Below are positions 1-9,170 of a stretch of DNA of 64,000 nucleotides, piece by piece (positions within the stretch are counted from its first letter, which is position 1; each line of letters starts with the position of its first letter). Source of the stretch: Actinoallomurus purpureus (GTDB lineage: Bacteria; Actinomycetota; Actinomycetes; Streptosporangiales; Streptosporangiaceae); NCBI RefSeq assembly GCF_024055795.1, contig NZ_JAMXMY010000007.1, forward strand, positions 1 through 64,000, read 5' to 3'. The position numbers and the translations under genes were made by a program. The notes beneath the pieces were generated by a model. That model made no database searches, had not been told where the DNA came from, and saw only the letters and a list, made by a program, of their open reading frames with translations.

Positions 1-15
1 GGGATACCCGCCTCG

Positions 16-89
<74 letters not shown>

Positions 90-131
90 GGGGTAGCGAG
101 CATCAAGCCCCACTACCTTGCCTGCCCACAG

Positions 132-171
132 ACGCCCGCGCAACTCGGACACAGCCGAGGTGCGCGGGCGT
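132..171. terminator. hairpin terminator downstream of dctA
   Basis: A 17-nt stem (ACGCCCGCGCAACTCGG pairing with CCGAGGTGCGCGGGCGT, one mismatch) closes a 6-nt loop. It lies 17 nt past the dctA stop codon on the minus strand and before the tRNA. There is no U-tract, which is usual for GC-rich actinomycete hairpins. Confidence 0.7.
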
Positions 172-187
172 TCCACGGGGTGCGCGC

Positions 188-1582
188 TCAGACCTTCGCG
201 GGGGCGGACGCCGCCGTGTCTCCTGCCGGCGCGGGCGGGGGCACGGTGCCGGGTTCGGCGGGGGGCGCGTCGTCCAGGAGGGTGGTCTCGTCGAAGGGGA
301 GCCGTCCAGCGAGGACCTCGCGGGCGCGGTCGCGGTCGAACTCCTTGGTCCACGTGCCGATGACCACGGTGGCGACGGCGTTGCCGGCGAAGTTGGTGAC
401 GGCGCGGGCCTCCGACATGAAGCGGTCGATGCCGACGATGAGGCCGACGCCGTCGACGAGGTCGGGCCGGTGGGCCTGCAGACCGCCGGCGAGAGTGGCC
501 AGGCCGGCGCCGGTCACCCCGGCCGCGCCCTTGGAGGCGACGACCATGAAGAGGAGCAGTCCGACCTGCTGCCCGATCGACATCGGGGCCCCGGTGGCCG
601 AGGCGATGAACAGCGAGGCCATCGTGAGGTAGATGGCGGTGCCGTCGAGGTTGAAGGAGTATCCGGTCGGCACGGTGATGCCGACGACGGACCGGTCGAC
701 CCCGAAGTGCTCCATCTTCGCGATCAGGCGCGGCAGCGCGGTGTCCGAAGAGGACGTGGAGAAGATCAGCAGGAATTCGCGGGCGAGGTAGCGCAGCAGG
801 GCGAAGATGTTGACGCGTGCCACGAGCCACAAGGTCGCGCCGAGAACGACGAAGACGAACAGCGCGCACGTCACGTAGAAGGCGATCATGACTTCCGCGA
901 GGCTCTTCAGCGCGTCGATTCCGGTGGCCCCGACCACTGCCGCGATCGCTCCGAACGCCCCGACCGGAGCGGCCCACAGAACGATCGAGAGGATACGGAA
1001 GATCAGTCGCTGGAGGTGCTCGACGCCGCGGAGGATCGGCGCGCCGACCGGGCCCATGGACTGCAGCGCGAAGCCGGTCAGCAGGGCGACCAGGAGCGTC
1101 TGCAGCACCTGGCCCGCAGTGAACGCCGAGAGCAGGGTGTCGGGGATGCTGCCGGTCAGGAAGTCGGCCGTGCCTTCGGCCTTGCCCGTCGCCGCCTGCG
1201 CGTGGCCGGCCTGGCGGAGCGCGGCGGTCAGGTGCATGCCCGAGCCGGGGTGCAGCACGTTGCCGACGACGAGCCCGATCGCCAGGGCGATGGTGGACAT
1301 GACCAGGAAGTAGCCGAGCGCGAGGCCGCCCACCGCACCGACCTTGGCGGCCTTGGCCACCGAGCCCACTCCGAGCACGATGGTGCAGAAGATGATCGGC
1401 GTGATCATCATCTTGATGAGGTTGATGAAGCCGGTGCCCACGGGTTTCAGCTCGACGGCGAACTTCGGCGCGGCGAAGCCGACGACGATGCCGGCGGCGA
1501 CCGCTGCGATCACCATCAGGTAGAGCAGGTGAGTACGGTCCCGGCGTCGTCCGGGCGTCCGGCGCACAGCCTCGGCAGACAT
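188..1582 (-). CDS. dctA: C4-dicarboxylate:cation symporter (DctA-like, DAACS family)
   Basis: A 464-residue polytopic membrane protein that takes up dicarboxylates such as succinate, fumarate or malate with cations. It shows the DAACS signatures: the serine-rich re-entrant loop STSSSDTALP, the NLDGTAIY motif of TM7 and NFAGNAVATVVIG in TM8. The start at 1582 is chosen because AAGGAGG precedes it at ideal spacing; an upstream in-frame start at 1708 would have no such site. The gene is divergent from a CitA/CitB-type two-component system, the classic arrangement for dicarboxylate-induced transport. An amino-acid (glutamate/aspartate) specificity is possible within this family, but the regulator type favours C4-dicarboxylates. 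Confidence 0.9.
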   Translation of the reverse strand: MSAEAVRRTPGRRRDRTHLLYLMVIAAVAAGIVVGFAAPKFAVELKPVGTGFINLIKMMITPIIFCTIVLGVGSVAKAAKVGAVGGLALGYFLVMSTIALAIGLVVGNVLHPGSGMHLTAALRQAGHAQAATGKAEGTADFLTGSIPDTLLSAFTAGQVLQTLLVALLTGFALQSMGPVGAPILRGVEHLQRLIFRILSIVLWAAPVGAFGAIAAVVGATGIDALKSLAEVMIAFYVTCALFVFVVLGATLWLVARVNIFALLRYLAREFLLIFSTSSSDTALPRLIAKMEHFGVDRSVVGITVPTGYSFNLDGTAIYLTMASLFIASATGAPMSIGQQVGLLLFMVVASKGAAGVTGAGLATLAGGLQAHRPDLVDGVGLIVGIDRFMSEARAVTNFAGNAVATVVIGTWTKEFDRDRAREVLAGRLPFDETTLLDDAPPAEPGTVPPPAPAGDTAASAPAKV

Positions 1583-1716
1583 GTCCGCCTCCTTCGTAAC
1601 GGGGAGAAATCTGCCTGGACTATGCGCAGGTTTGTGGGCAGAGTCACCTTTACGTTCATTTCGTTCGCGAAAACCGACGTTCACACCACCGAAACCCACA
1701 GTGCACACTTGCGTAC
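1583..1716. promoter_or_regulatory. divergent dctA / sensor-kinase control region
   Basis: 134 bp between two divergent starts. It contains the dctA Shine-Dalgarno site and several TGC/GCA-rich words (TGCGCAGGTTTGTGGG, GTGCACACTTGCGTACATGC) resembling the TGCAT-type repeats behind the regulator gene at 4017-4064. Inference: DctR binding sites lie here. No confident -10/-35 pair could be fixed by eye. Confidence 0.4.
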
Positions 1717-3342
1717 ATGCGATGGGTCTCCCGGCCTGCGGGTCGGCGGCATCGGAGCCTGGCCGGCCGGCTCTTCGTCATGCAGATCATCGTGGTCGCC
1801 ACGGTCGTCGCGGGCGGCGCCGTGCTCGCCTATCTGTACGCGGCGGGGAGGACGGCGGAAACAGCGCGGCGGCAGGTGACGGCCGTCGCGGCGGGGATCG
1901 CCGACGCGCCGACCGTCGCCGCCGCCGTGGAGGGACCGGATCCGTCGCGGGTGCTGCAGCCGTACGCCGAGCAGGTGCGGCGGGACACCGGGGTGGCCTT
2001 CGTGACGATCATGAGCCCGGCCGGCATCCGGTACACGCATCCCAACCCCGAGATGATCGGCCTGCCGTTCCTGGGCCACATCGAGCAGGCGCGGGCCGGT
2101 CACGCCTTCACCGAGACCTTCACCGGGACGCTGGGCCCGTCGGTGCGGAGGGTGGCCCCGGTGTTCGACGGGCGGCACCGCGTCGTCGCGTTGGTCAGTA
2201 CGGGCATCAAGGCGCGAGTCCTCGACCGGCAGGTACGGGACCAGCTGCTGGCGCTGGTGCTGCTCGCCCTGCTCGCGCTGGGCGTCGGCGGCGCGGGCAC
2301 CTATCTCGTCAACGCGCGGCTCCGCCGCCACACCCACGGCATGGACGCGGCGGAGCTCGGCCGCATGTTCGAGTACCACCACGCGATCCTGCACACCGTA
2401 CGGGAGGGGCTGCTGCTGCTCGATCCGCGCGGCCAGGTGGCGCTGGCCAACGGCGCGGCGCGCGAACTGCTCCGGCTGCCCGACGACGTGGAAGGACGGG
2501 AGGTGGACGCGCTTGCCCTGCCGGAGACCCTCCGTACGTCGCTCACCTCCCCGGCGCCGTGCGTCGACGAGATCCACGTGACGCGCGAGCACGTCGTCGT
2601 GGTGAACAAGTCGGCCGTGACGTCGGAGTCGCGCGACCTGGGCAGCGTGGTGACGCTCCGGGACCACACCGAGCTGCAGGCGCTCAGCGGCGAGCTCGAC
2701 TCGGTCCGGGGGTTCGCCGAGTCGCTGCGGTCGCAGGCGCACGAGGCGGCCAACCGGCTGCACACCGTGGTGTCCCTCGTCGAGCTGGGTCGTCCGGACG
2801 ACGCGGTGGAGTTCGCCACCGCCGAGCTGGAGCTGACCCAGCGCCTCACCGACCAGATCGTGGACGCGGTGGCCGAGCCCACCCTGGCCGCGCTGCTGCT
2901 CGGGAAGGCCGCGCAGGCGAACGAGCGCGGTGTCGAGCTGGTCATCACCCCCGACACCCGGATCGACGACACAGTGATCACCGAGACGCTCGGCACGCGC
3001 GACATGGTGACGCTTCTGGGCAACCTGATCGACAATGCCGTCGAGGCGGCCGTGGACGCCGGTGGCGACTCCCCGAAGGTCTTCGTCACCGCCCGTACGG
3101 CGGACGGTGACGTCGTCCTCCGCGTCGCCGACACGGGGCGCGGCGTCGGTCCGGACGCCGTCGAGGACATCTTCAAGCGGGGCTGGTCGACGAAGGACGG
3201 CGACCGTCCGGCCGGGCGTGGCCTCGGGCTGGCGCTCGTCGCCCAGGCCGCCGCGCGGCACGGCGGCCGGATCGAGGTGGGCAGGGAGGTCGGGGCGGTG
3301 TTCACCGTGACCCTGCCACTCGGGCGGAGGGCACCGGCGTGA
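1717..3342 (+). CDS. CitA/DcuS-family sensor histidine kinase
   Basis: 541 residues: a short basic N-terminus, TM1 at about 20-42, an extracytoplasmic PAS-type (CitA/PDC) sensor domain to about 170, TM2 at about 173-194, a cytoplasmic PAS domain (about 220-310), and a kinase core with the family's phospho-acceptor segment (SQAHEAANRLHTVVSLVELG) followed by a HATPase domain (NLIDNAVEAA N-box, ADTGRGVG G1 box, GRGLGLALV G2 box). It should sense an external C4-dicarboxylate or citrate. Its stop overlaps the next start (GTGA), so it is translationally coupled to the response regulator. No Shine-Dalgarno site precedes the ATG at 1717; a leaderless transcript is possible. Confidence 0.88.
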   Translation: MRWVSRPAGRRHRSLAGRLFVMQIIVVATVVAGGAVLAYLYAAGRTAETARRQVTAVAAGIADAPTVAAAVEGPDPSRVLQPYAEQVRRDTGVAFVTIMSPAGIRYTHPNPEMIGLPFLGHIEQARAGHAFTETFTGTLGPSVRRVAPVFDGRHRVVALVSTGIKARVLDRQVRDQLLALVLLALLALGVGGAGTYLVNARLRRHTHGMDAAELGRMFEYHHAILHTVREGLLLLDPRGQVALANGAARELLRLPDDVEGREVDALALPETLRTSLTSPAPCVDEIHVTREHVVVVNKSAVTSESRDLGSVVTLRDHTELQALSGELDSVRGFAESLRSQAHEAANRLHTVVSLVELGRPDDAVEFATAELELTQRLTDQIVDAVAEPTLAALLLGKAAQANERGVELVITPDTRIDDTVITETLGTRDMVTLLGNLIDNAVEAAVDAGGDSPKVFVTARTADGDVVLRVADTGRGVGPDAVEDIFKRGWSTKDGDRPAGRGLGLALVAQAAARHGGRIEVGREVGAVFTVTLPLGRRAPA

Positions 3343-4013
3343 TCGAGGTTCTGGTGGTCGAGGACGATCCCGTCGCGGCGGAGGCGCACCGGATGTACGT
3401 CGAGCGGGTGCCCGGATTCGCGGTGATGGGGGTGGTGCACTCCGGGGCGGAGGCCCTACGGGCCCTGGAACGCCGACCGGCCGACCTCCTGCTCCTGGAC
3501 TTCTTCCTCCCCGACTGCCACGGGCTCCAGCTGTGCCGGCGGCTCCGCGCGGCGGGACACCGGGCCGACGTGATCGCGGTGACCTCGGCCCGCGACCTGA
3601 CCACCGTGCGCTCGGCGGTCTCCGTCGGCGTCGTGCAGTACCTCCTCAAGCCGTTCACCTTCGCGACGCTGCGCGCCAAGCTGGAGCGGTACGCGCGGTT
3701 CCACGCCACGGTCGCCCGGCCCGGAGAGGCGGCCGACCAGCAGGAGGTCGACCGGGCGCTCGCCACGCTGCGCAGCGCGGACCGTCCGGCGCTGCCCAAG
3801 GGGATGAGCGCGTCGACGCTCGAGACGGTGACGGCCACCCTGCGCGGCACCGACGAGGGATTGACGGCCGGGGCGGTGGCGGCGGCCGCCGGAATCTCGC
3901 GGGTCACCGCCCGCCGGTACCTGGAACACCTCGTCGACGGAGGACAGGCCGCCCGTACACCCCAGTACGGCCAGGTCGGCCGTCCGGAACTCCTGTACCA
4001 GTGGTCCCGGTGA
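3339..4013 (+). CDS. CitB/DctR-family response regulator
   Basis: 224 residues. The receiver domain (about 1-120) has the acidic pair EDD, the phosphorylatable Asp in LLLLDFFLPD and the conserved Lys in YLLKPF. A linker leads to a C-terminal winged-helix/HTH of the CitB type (GMSASTLETV, then GISRVTARRYLEHLVDGG). It is partnered with the upstream kinase by a 4-bp overlap. Known biology of the family: it activates the divergent transporter gene when dicarboxylate is present. A four-unit 12-bp-period repeat begins 4 bp after its stop codon. Confidence 0.9.
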   Translation: MIEVLVVEDDPVAAEAHRMYVERVPGFAVMGVVHSGAEALRALERRPADLLLLDFFLPDCHGLQLCRRLRAAGHRADVIAVTSARDLTTVRSAVSVGVVQYLLKPFTFATLRAKLERYARFHATVARPGEAADQQEVDRALATLRSADRPALPKGMSASTLETVTATLRGTDEGLTAGAVAAAAGISRVTARRYLEHLVDGGQAARTPQYGQVGRPELLYQWSR

Positions 4014-4016
4014 CCG

Positions 4017-4064
4017 CGCATTTGCACGTGCATTTGTGTGTGCATCAGTTCTTGCATCGGAACG
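4017..4064. repeat. four 12-bp-period units with TGCAT phase
   Basis: Units start at 4017 (CGCATTTGCACG), 4029 (TGCATTTGTGTG), 4041 (TGCATCAGTTCT) and 4053 (TGCATCGGAACG). The (T/C)GCAT word recurs at an exact 12-bp period, with decay at the right. It sits between the response regulator and the ATP-binding protein gene, in a promoter-like position, which suggests direct-repeat operator sites; this role is inference. Confidence 0.6.
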
Positions 4065-4129
4065 CGCTCCGAGGGAAGATAGCCGATCAAGCCCACTCGG
4101 CCCGCCCGAGTCGTCTGGAGGCAACCCAG

Positions 4130-4669
4130 ATGCCCCTGTATCGCACGAGCTGTACCTCTGCCCGGCACGAGCGCGCCGAGGAGTCACCCTCCCCGGCGAG
4201 CGCGCGCGACAGCGCGCACGTGCTGCCTCAGCTCGCGGCGTACGGACCGGTCTTCGGTCCCTCCCAGGACGCCATGTGCCCCTTGCGGGCGAGCGGCGCC
4301 TCTCCCGGCATCGCACGCGAGTTCACCATCGCGACCCTGCGGGCCTGGGGGCTGGCCGACCTCGCGGACGACGCGACCGTCGTCGTCTCCGAACTGGTCA
4401 CCAACGCCCTGCGCTACGGCCTGCCCCCGCTCTTCGGGACCGCCGACGACCGGCCGATCAGGCTGACCCTGATCCGCCACGGCGGCCTCGTCGTCTGCGT
4501 CGTCGCGGACGCCAGCCGCGAGGAGCCCCTCGTACGCGACCCCTGCGAGATCAGCGAGAACGGCCGCGGCCTGCACGTGATCGAGGCCCTCAGCCGCACG
4601 TGGGGCTGGACGCCCCTGCCCGCGGCCGGCAAGGCGGTATGGGCCGCCCTCGCCGTCCCCCGCGCCTGA
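4130..4669 (+). CDS. HATPase_c anti-sigma-factor-like ATP-binding protein
   Basis: 179 residues with a single GHKL ATPase fold: N-box VVSELVTNALRYG at about 85-97, a degenerate D-box VVADASREEP and a G2-like ENGRGLHVIE. This is the actinomycete RsbW/SpoIIAB-like serine-kinase family that binds sigma or anti-anti-sigma partners. TGGAGG lies 8 nt before the chosen ATG. The N-terminal 45 residues are unrelated to the fold and rich in Ser/Ala. No cognate sigma factor or anti-anti-sigma gene is adjacent, so its partner is unknown. It follows the dct regulator by 116 bp but need not be co-transcribed. Confidence 0.85.
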   Translation: MPLYRTSCTSARHERAEESPSPASARDSAHVLPQLAAYGPVFGPSQDAMCPLRASGASPGIAREFTIATLRAWGLADLADDATVVVSELVTNALRYGLPPLFGTADDRPIRLTLIRHGGLVVCVVADASREEPLVRDPCEISENGRGLHVIEALSRTWGWTPLPAAGKAVWAALAVPRA

Positions 4670-5077
4670 CCTCCGATCGACCGCGCCCGCCCCGGCCGGC
4701 ACCTGCCGGAGGGGCCGCCCTCACCGTGACGCCCCCGGTCGCTCTCACCGTGACGCCCCCGGTCGCCGTGGCTCCCTCGGTCGCCCTCATCGCGCCCGAC
4801 GAATTCGGTCGGCCTCGCCGTAGGCCCCGGCCGCCCCTCCCGATGCGCCGCGGTACCCCCGCAGCCCGCGCCCGGCGGCCCATTTCCGGCCTCCGTCGGC
4901 CGCGTCCGAGGGGCTTCCCTGAGTAACAATCTGATTACCTGCCCCGCGACGTGCGGCTGAGCGGGAAGAGCCCGAACCGCCGCCCGCGACGCCGAAAGCC
5001 CTGTCTCGGTAAACTGCCGATTACGACCCCTCGGGTCGCAGCAGGGCCGCGAAGCACCGCCACCCCAAGGAAAAGGT
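4670..5077. other. 408-bp intergenic region with 24-bp tandem repeat
   Basis: No convincing gene. At 4721-4768 a 24-bp unit beginning TCACCGTGACGCCCCCGGTC occurs twice in perfect tandem, with a third, decayed copy (about 4769-4788). The 3' end carries the Shine-Dalgarno site AAGGAAAAGG of the LuxR-type regulator. Confidence 0.6.
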
Positions 5078-7981
5078 ATGGATCGTCGTGTCGGCGGGGC
5101 GACCGGTGCATCGCCGACCGCGGGCATGACGGGAGACGCCGATTCCCCGTTGGTCGGACGCCGCGACGTCCTCGATGGCTTCACCCAGCTCCTCGACACC
5201 GCCACCGCCGGCACCTTCCGGTTCGTGGGCCTGGCCGGCGATCCCGGTGCGGGAAAGACACGGCTGCTCGACGAGCTGGTCGCCGAGGCCACCCGGCGCC
5301 GGCTGCCCACCCTGTCCGGCCGGGCCACCGAGTTCGAGGAGATGCCGTTCAGTGCCGTGCTCGACGCGCTGGACGACCGCCTGGAGACGATCGCGAAGGA
5401 GCTGCCCGACCGGCTCGGCGCACCGGCGACCGGGCTGCTGGCCACGGTCTTCCCCGCGCTCTCCGGCGCCGCGACCGGTGACATCGAGACGCTCGCGCCC
5501 GCCACCGGCCGGTACCACCTGTACCGCGCGGTCCGGCGCCTGCTGGAGGAGCTGGCCGCGCCCGACGGGCTCGTGCTCATCCTCGACGACGTGCACTGGG
5601 CCGACGAGTCGACGGTCGAGCTGCTCGACCACCTGGCACGCCATCCGCCGCGCGGGCGGATGCTGGTGGCGGTGGCCTATCGGCCGGCCCAGGCGTCGCC
5701 CCGGCTCGCCGCGCTGATGGAGATCGCGACGCGGGTCCCGGTGAACCCGCTCAGCGAGGCGGAGGCCGGCGAGCTCCTGGGCCCGGAGGTGAGCAGGGCG
5801 CGTCGCAGGGCGCTGTACGAGACCAGCGGCGGAAACCCCTTCTATCTCGACGCTCTCGCCCGCATGGGGCCCGGCGCCGGGACGCTCGACGGCACCGGCG
5901 AGCCGGCCGAGATCGGCGAACTGCCCCTGGCCGTGCGCGCGGCCCTGGGCATGGAGCTGAGCGGTCTTTCCGCCACCGCGCTGCTCATCGGACAGGCGGC
6001 CGCCGTCGCCGCCGACGAGTTCGAACCCGCCCTCGTCGCGGTGACCGCCGAGACGTCCGAAGACCTCACGCTGCAGGCGATCAACGAGCTGGTCGCGCGT
6101 GACGTCGTACGGCCGGCGGCACCGGGCCGGTTCCGGTTCCGGCATCCGCTCGTCCGGCATGCGGCCTACGAGTCGGCGGCGGCGGGCTGGCGGCATGCCG
6201 TGCACGCCCGGATCGCCGCCCGGCTGGCGGACCTGCTCGCTCCGGCGACGGCACGGGCTCCGCACGTCGAGCGTTCCGCCAGGATCGGTGATCAGACCGC
6301 CATCGCGACGCTCGTCGAGGCGGCCCGTACGGTCGCGGCACAGGCCCCCGCGACCGCCGCGCACTGGCTGCAGGAGGCACTCCGGCTCGTTCCGGACACC
6401 CTCGAGATGAGGCTGGAGCTGCTGCTGGAGCTCGCCCGTGCGCAGGCGGTCAGCGGCCGGATCGCCGAGGGCAAGGACACCGCGCGGGAGTTGCTGCGCC
6501 TGCTCCCGCCCGACGACTTCGCGCGCCGCGCCCGGGCGGCTCGGCTGTGCGGCATCATGGAACGCCAGCTCGACCGCCCGCACGAGGCCCGCGCGCTCCT
6601 CCTCGACGAGCTTCGCCGGATCCCCGACACCCAGGCCCCGGCCGCCGTCGAGCTGCGCGTGCGGCTGGTGACCGAGAGCCTGATGCGCAGCGACTTCCGC
6701 GCCGCCCAGGCCGTACTCGACCTGATGCCGGAGAGCGCCGACGGCTGGGAGCCCAGCCTGGTGCTGGCGGTCGCCGCCGTACGCCCGATGCCCGCCTACG
6801 CCGCCGGTCGCATCGCGGACGCCGCCCGCTACGCGACGGTGGCCGCCGGTCTCATGGCGGTCGCGCCGGGCGACCACCTCGCCGACTGGCTCGACACGGA
6901 CATCTGGCTGGGCTGGCTGGAGCTGATGATGGGCCGGTACGCCGACGCCCTGCAGCACTTCGGTCGTTTCCTGACGGTGGCCCGCACCACCGGGCAGAGC
7001 TCGATGCTGCCGCACATCATGGCCGGTCAGGCTCAGACGCTGACGATGCTCGGGCGACTGGACGAGGCGGCCGCCGCCGCCGAGGAGGCCGCGGAAGTGG
7101 CCCGCCTCCTGCGCTCGAGCGAGTCGCTGGGCTTCGCGATGACGCAGCAGTGCCTGGCGGCGAGCTGGTCCGGTGACCACGAATCCGCCCTGCGGCTCGG
7201 TGAGGAGCTCGTCGGCCTCAGGCTCGGCCGCGGGGAGTGGTGGGCCGCCATGGCCCTGTACGCGCGGGGAATGGCATTAATCCATGTGGGGCGCCTGGAC
7301 GAGGGCGCGGAGGAGCTGCTCGCCGCCTGCGGCGACTTCGCCGACCCCAGACTCGATCCCGGCACGCTGATGGCCTGCTGCGAGACGCTGGCCGACGTGG
7401 ACGCGACGCGGGGGCGGCCCCGGGACGCCACGGGCTGGGCGGACCGCGCCGACGTGCTCGCCCGACCCGGTCTGGAGACGAACGGCGGGTTCGCCATGCT
7501 GGCCCGCGCGCACGCGCTGGCGGCGTCCGATCCGGGCGTGGCGGCCGAGCAGGCCCAGGCCGCGGCCGCCATCCTCGACGAGGGCGGCATGCGGATCCAC
7601 GCCGGGCGGGCCAGGCTCCGCGCCGGGATCTCCTACACGGCGGCCGGCGAACGCCCCCAGGCGCGGGCCGAGCTCGGCGCCGCCGCGGAGACCTTCGCCG
7701 CGTGCGGCGCCCACACCCTCCACGCTCAGGCCGTCCAGGCGCAGCGCAGGGTCGGCGTACGCGTGCCGGGCGCGACCGGCCGGTCGGCCGGCCCGCACGG
7801 ACTGTCCCCGCGGGAGTTCGAGGTGGCGACGCTCGTGGCCGAGGGGTGCACGAACCAGCAGATCGCCGAACGGCTGTTCCTCAGCATCCGGACGGTCGAG
7901 ACGCACCTGTCGCACATCTTCGCCAAGCTCGGAGTGTCGTCCCGGGTCGGTATCGTCAGCGCGCTGAACCAGAACCCGTAG
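5078..7981 (+). CDS. large ATP-binding LuxR-family regulator (LAL type)
   Basis: 967 residues. An N-terminal AAA/STAND ATPase module contains Walker A (GDPGAGKT, about residue 61) and Walker B (LVLILDDVHWAD, about 165-176). The long middle is helical and TPR-like (Ala/Leu/Arg-rich repeats). A C-terminal LuxR HTH has LSPREFEVATLVAEG, then NQQIAERLFLSIRTVETHLSHIFAKLGV. LAL proteins of this layout (MalT relatives) are ligand- and ATP-responsive activators. The 3' neighbour, 91 bp on, starts an alpha/beta hydrolase-GMC oxidoreductase operon that is a natural target. AAGGAAAAGG supports the start at 5078; an internal ATG at 5126 is an alternative. Confidence 0.9.
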   Translation: MDRRVGGATGASPTAGMTGDADSPLVGRRDVLDGFTQLLDTATAGTFRFVGLAGDPGAGKTRLLDELVAEATRRRLPTLSGRATEFEEMPFSAVLDALDDRLETIAKELPDRLGAPATGLLATVFPALSGAATGDIETLAPATGRYHLYRAVRRLLEELAAPDGLVLILDDVHWADESTVELLDHLARHPPRGRMLVAVAYRPAQASPRLAALMEIATRVPVNPLSEAEAGELLGPEVSRARRRALYETSGGNPFYLDALARMGPGAGTLDGTGEPAEIGELPLAVRAALGMELSGLSATALLIGQAAAVAADEFEPALVAVTAETSEDLTLQAINELVARDVVRPAAPGRFRFRHPLVRHAAYESAAAGWRHAVHARIAARLADLLAPATARAPHVERSARIGDQTAIATLVEAARTVAAQAPATAAHWLQEALRLVPDTLEMRLELLLELARAQAVSGRIAEGKDTARELLRLLPPDDFARRARAARLCGIMERQLDRPHEARALLLDELRRIPDTQAPAAVELRVRLVTESLMRSDFRAAQAVLDLMPESADGWEPSLVLAVAAVRPMPAYAAGRIADAARYATVAAGLMAVAPGDHLADWLDTDIWLGWLELMMGRYADALQHFGRFLTVARTTGQSSMLPHIMAGQAQTLTMLGRLDEAAAAAEEAAEVARLLRSSESLGFAMTQQCLAASWSGDHESALRLGEELVGLRLGRGEWWAAMALYARGMALIHVGRLDEGAEELLAACGDFADPRLDPGTLMACCETLADVDATRGRPRDATGWADRADVLARPGLETNGGFAMLARAHALAASDPGVAAEQAQAAAAILDEGGMRIHAGRARLRAGISYTAAGERPQARAELGAAAETFAACGAHTLHAQAVQAQRRVGVRVPGATGRSAGPHGLSPREFEVATLVAEGCTNQQIAERLFLSIRTVETHLSHIFAKLGVSSRVGIVSALNQNP

Positions 7982-8072
7982 TCGCCGCCGGGCGGAATCA
8001 GGGTTTACCACGATGACGCACGCCCTTGTGAGCCTGCCATTGTGGGGCCCGGAGACAGGGAGGTGAAAAGTC

Positions 8073-9170
8073 GTGCAACATCGTGTCCCGGCGCGATACA
8101 CCCTCGAGGGCGTGTCCGATGCCGAAGTGTCCGTGCATCCGTTCGCGACGGACGACGGTCTCGGGCTCAACCTGACGCGCTTCCGGCGCGGCGACTGTGA
8201 CGACGTCGTGCTGCTGCTGCACGGCCTCACGGCCTCCATCGACATGTTCATCATGCCCGAGCACCAGAACCTGGTGAGCGCCCTGCTGGACAACGGGTTC
8301 GCCGACGTCTGGGCGCTCGACTTCCGCATGAGCTCCCGGCTGCCGTACGACACCGAGACGCACCGCTACACGCTGGACGACATCGCGGCCTGGGACCACC
8401 CGGCCGCCCTGCGCGAGATGCGCCGGCACATCGGCGACCGGCGGGTGCACGTGGTCGCGCACTGCCTCGGGTCGATGTCGTTCTCCATGAGCCTGTTCGG
8501 CGGCGCCCTCGACGGCGTCGCGAGCTTCGTGAGCAACAGCGTCTCGCTGACGCCCCGCGTGCCCACCTGGTCGCGGCTGAAGCTCGCGGCGGGCCCCGGT
8601 CTGTCGGAGTACCTCATCGGCCTGTCGTTCATGGACTCACGCTTCGGCGAGGCTCCGCCGCTCACTCGCGGCTGGATGGTCTCCCGTCTGGTCTCGCTCT
8701 TCCACCGGGAGTGCGACGTGCGCGACTGCCACATGATCAGCTTCATGTGGGGCAGCGGTCATCCGGCCCTGTACGAGCACGACAACCTGCTGCCGGTCAC
8801 CCACCAGCGGATCGCGGACCTGCTCGGCCCGACAGGCGTGCACTACTTCCGGCACATCCGCAAGATGGTGTCGGCCGGTCAGGCCGTCAAATACGACCCG
8901 GGCGACCCGCGTCACGCCGCTCTGCCCGACGCCTACCTGACACGTGCGAACGAGGTCACCACACCGGTCCTCCTGTTGTCGGGTGATCGCAACCATGTCT
9001 TCCCCGGCGCGAACGCGGCCTGTCACGAGGCGCTCGAGCGGGCCCGGCCCGGGCGGCAGGAGTTCGCCTCCCTCCCCGGCTACGGCCACATCGATCCCTT
9101 TATCGGCGAGAACGCCCACATCGACGTCTTCCCGAAGATCCTTGATTTCCTGAAGCGGCAGGCCTCATGA
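8073..9170 (+). CDS. alpha/beta hydrolase with an AHCLG nucleophile elbow
   Basis: 365 residues with an alpha/beta hydrolase fold: oxyanion segment VLLLHGLTAS (about 46-55), nucleophile elbow VVAHCLGSMSF, acid region LLLSGDRNHVFPG and catalytic-His region YGHIDPFIGENAH. The usual GxSxG serine is replaced by cysteine (A-H-C-L-G). GTG at 8073 is preceded by GGGAGGTG at good spacing. Its last codons overlap the following GMC oxidoreductase (ATGA), so the two are translationally coupled. In other bacteria this family is found next to, or fused with, cholesterol-oxidase-like GMC enzymes; substrate unknown, probably a lipid or sterol ester. Confidence 0.85.
   Translation: MQHRVPARYTLEGVSDAEVSVHPFATDDGLGLNLTRFRRGDCDDVVLLLHGLTASIDMFIMPEHQNLVSALLDNGFADVWALDFRMSSRLPYDTETHRYTLDDIAAWDHPAALREMRRHIGDRRVHVVAHCLGSMSFSMSLFGGALDGVASFVSNSVSLTPRVPTWSRLKLAAGPGLSEYLIGLSFMDSRFGEAPPLTRGWMVSRLVSLFHRECDVRDCHMISFMWGSGHPALYEHDNLLPVTHQRIADLLGPTGVHYFRHIRKMVSAGQAVKYDPGDPRHAALPDAYLTRANEVTTPVLLLSGDRNHVFPGANAACHEALERARPGRQEFASLPGYGHIDPFIGENAHIDVFPKILDFLKRQAS

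Noticed and set aside
5021-7180. Long antisense reading frame (719 codons) opposite the LuxR-type regulator
   Set aside because: Composition is Arg/Gly/Gln-rich with no domain, and the opposite strand carries clear ATPase and LuxR motifs; it is a high-GC shadow.
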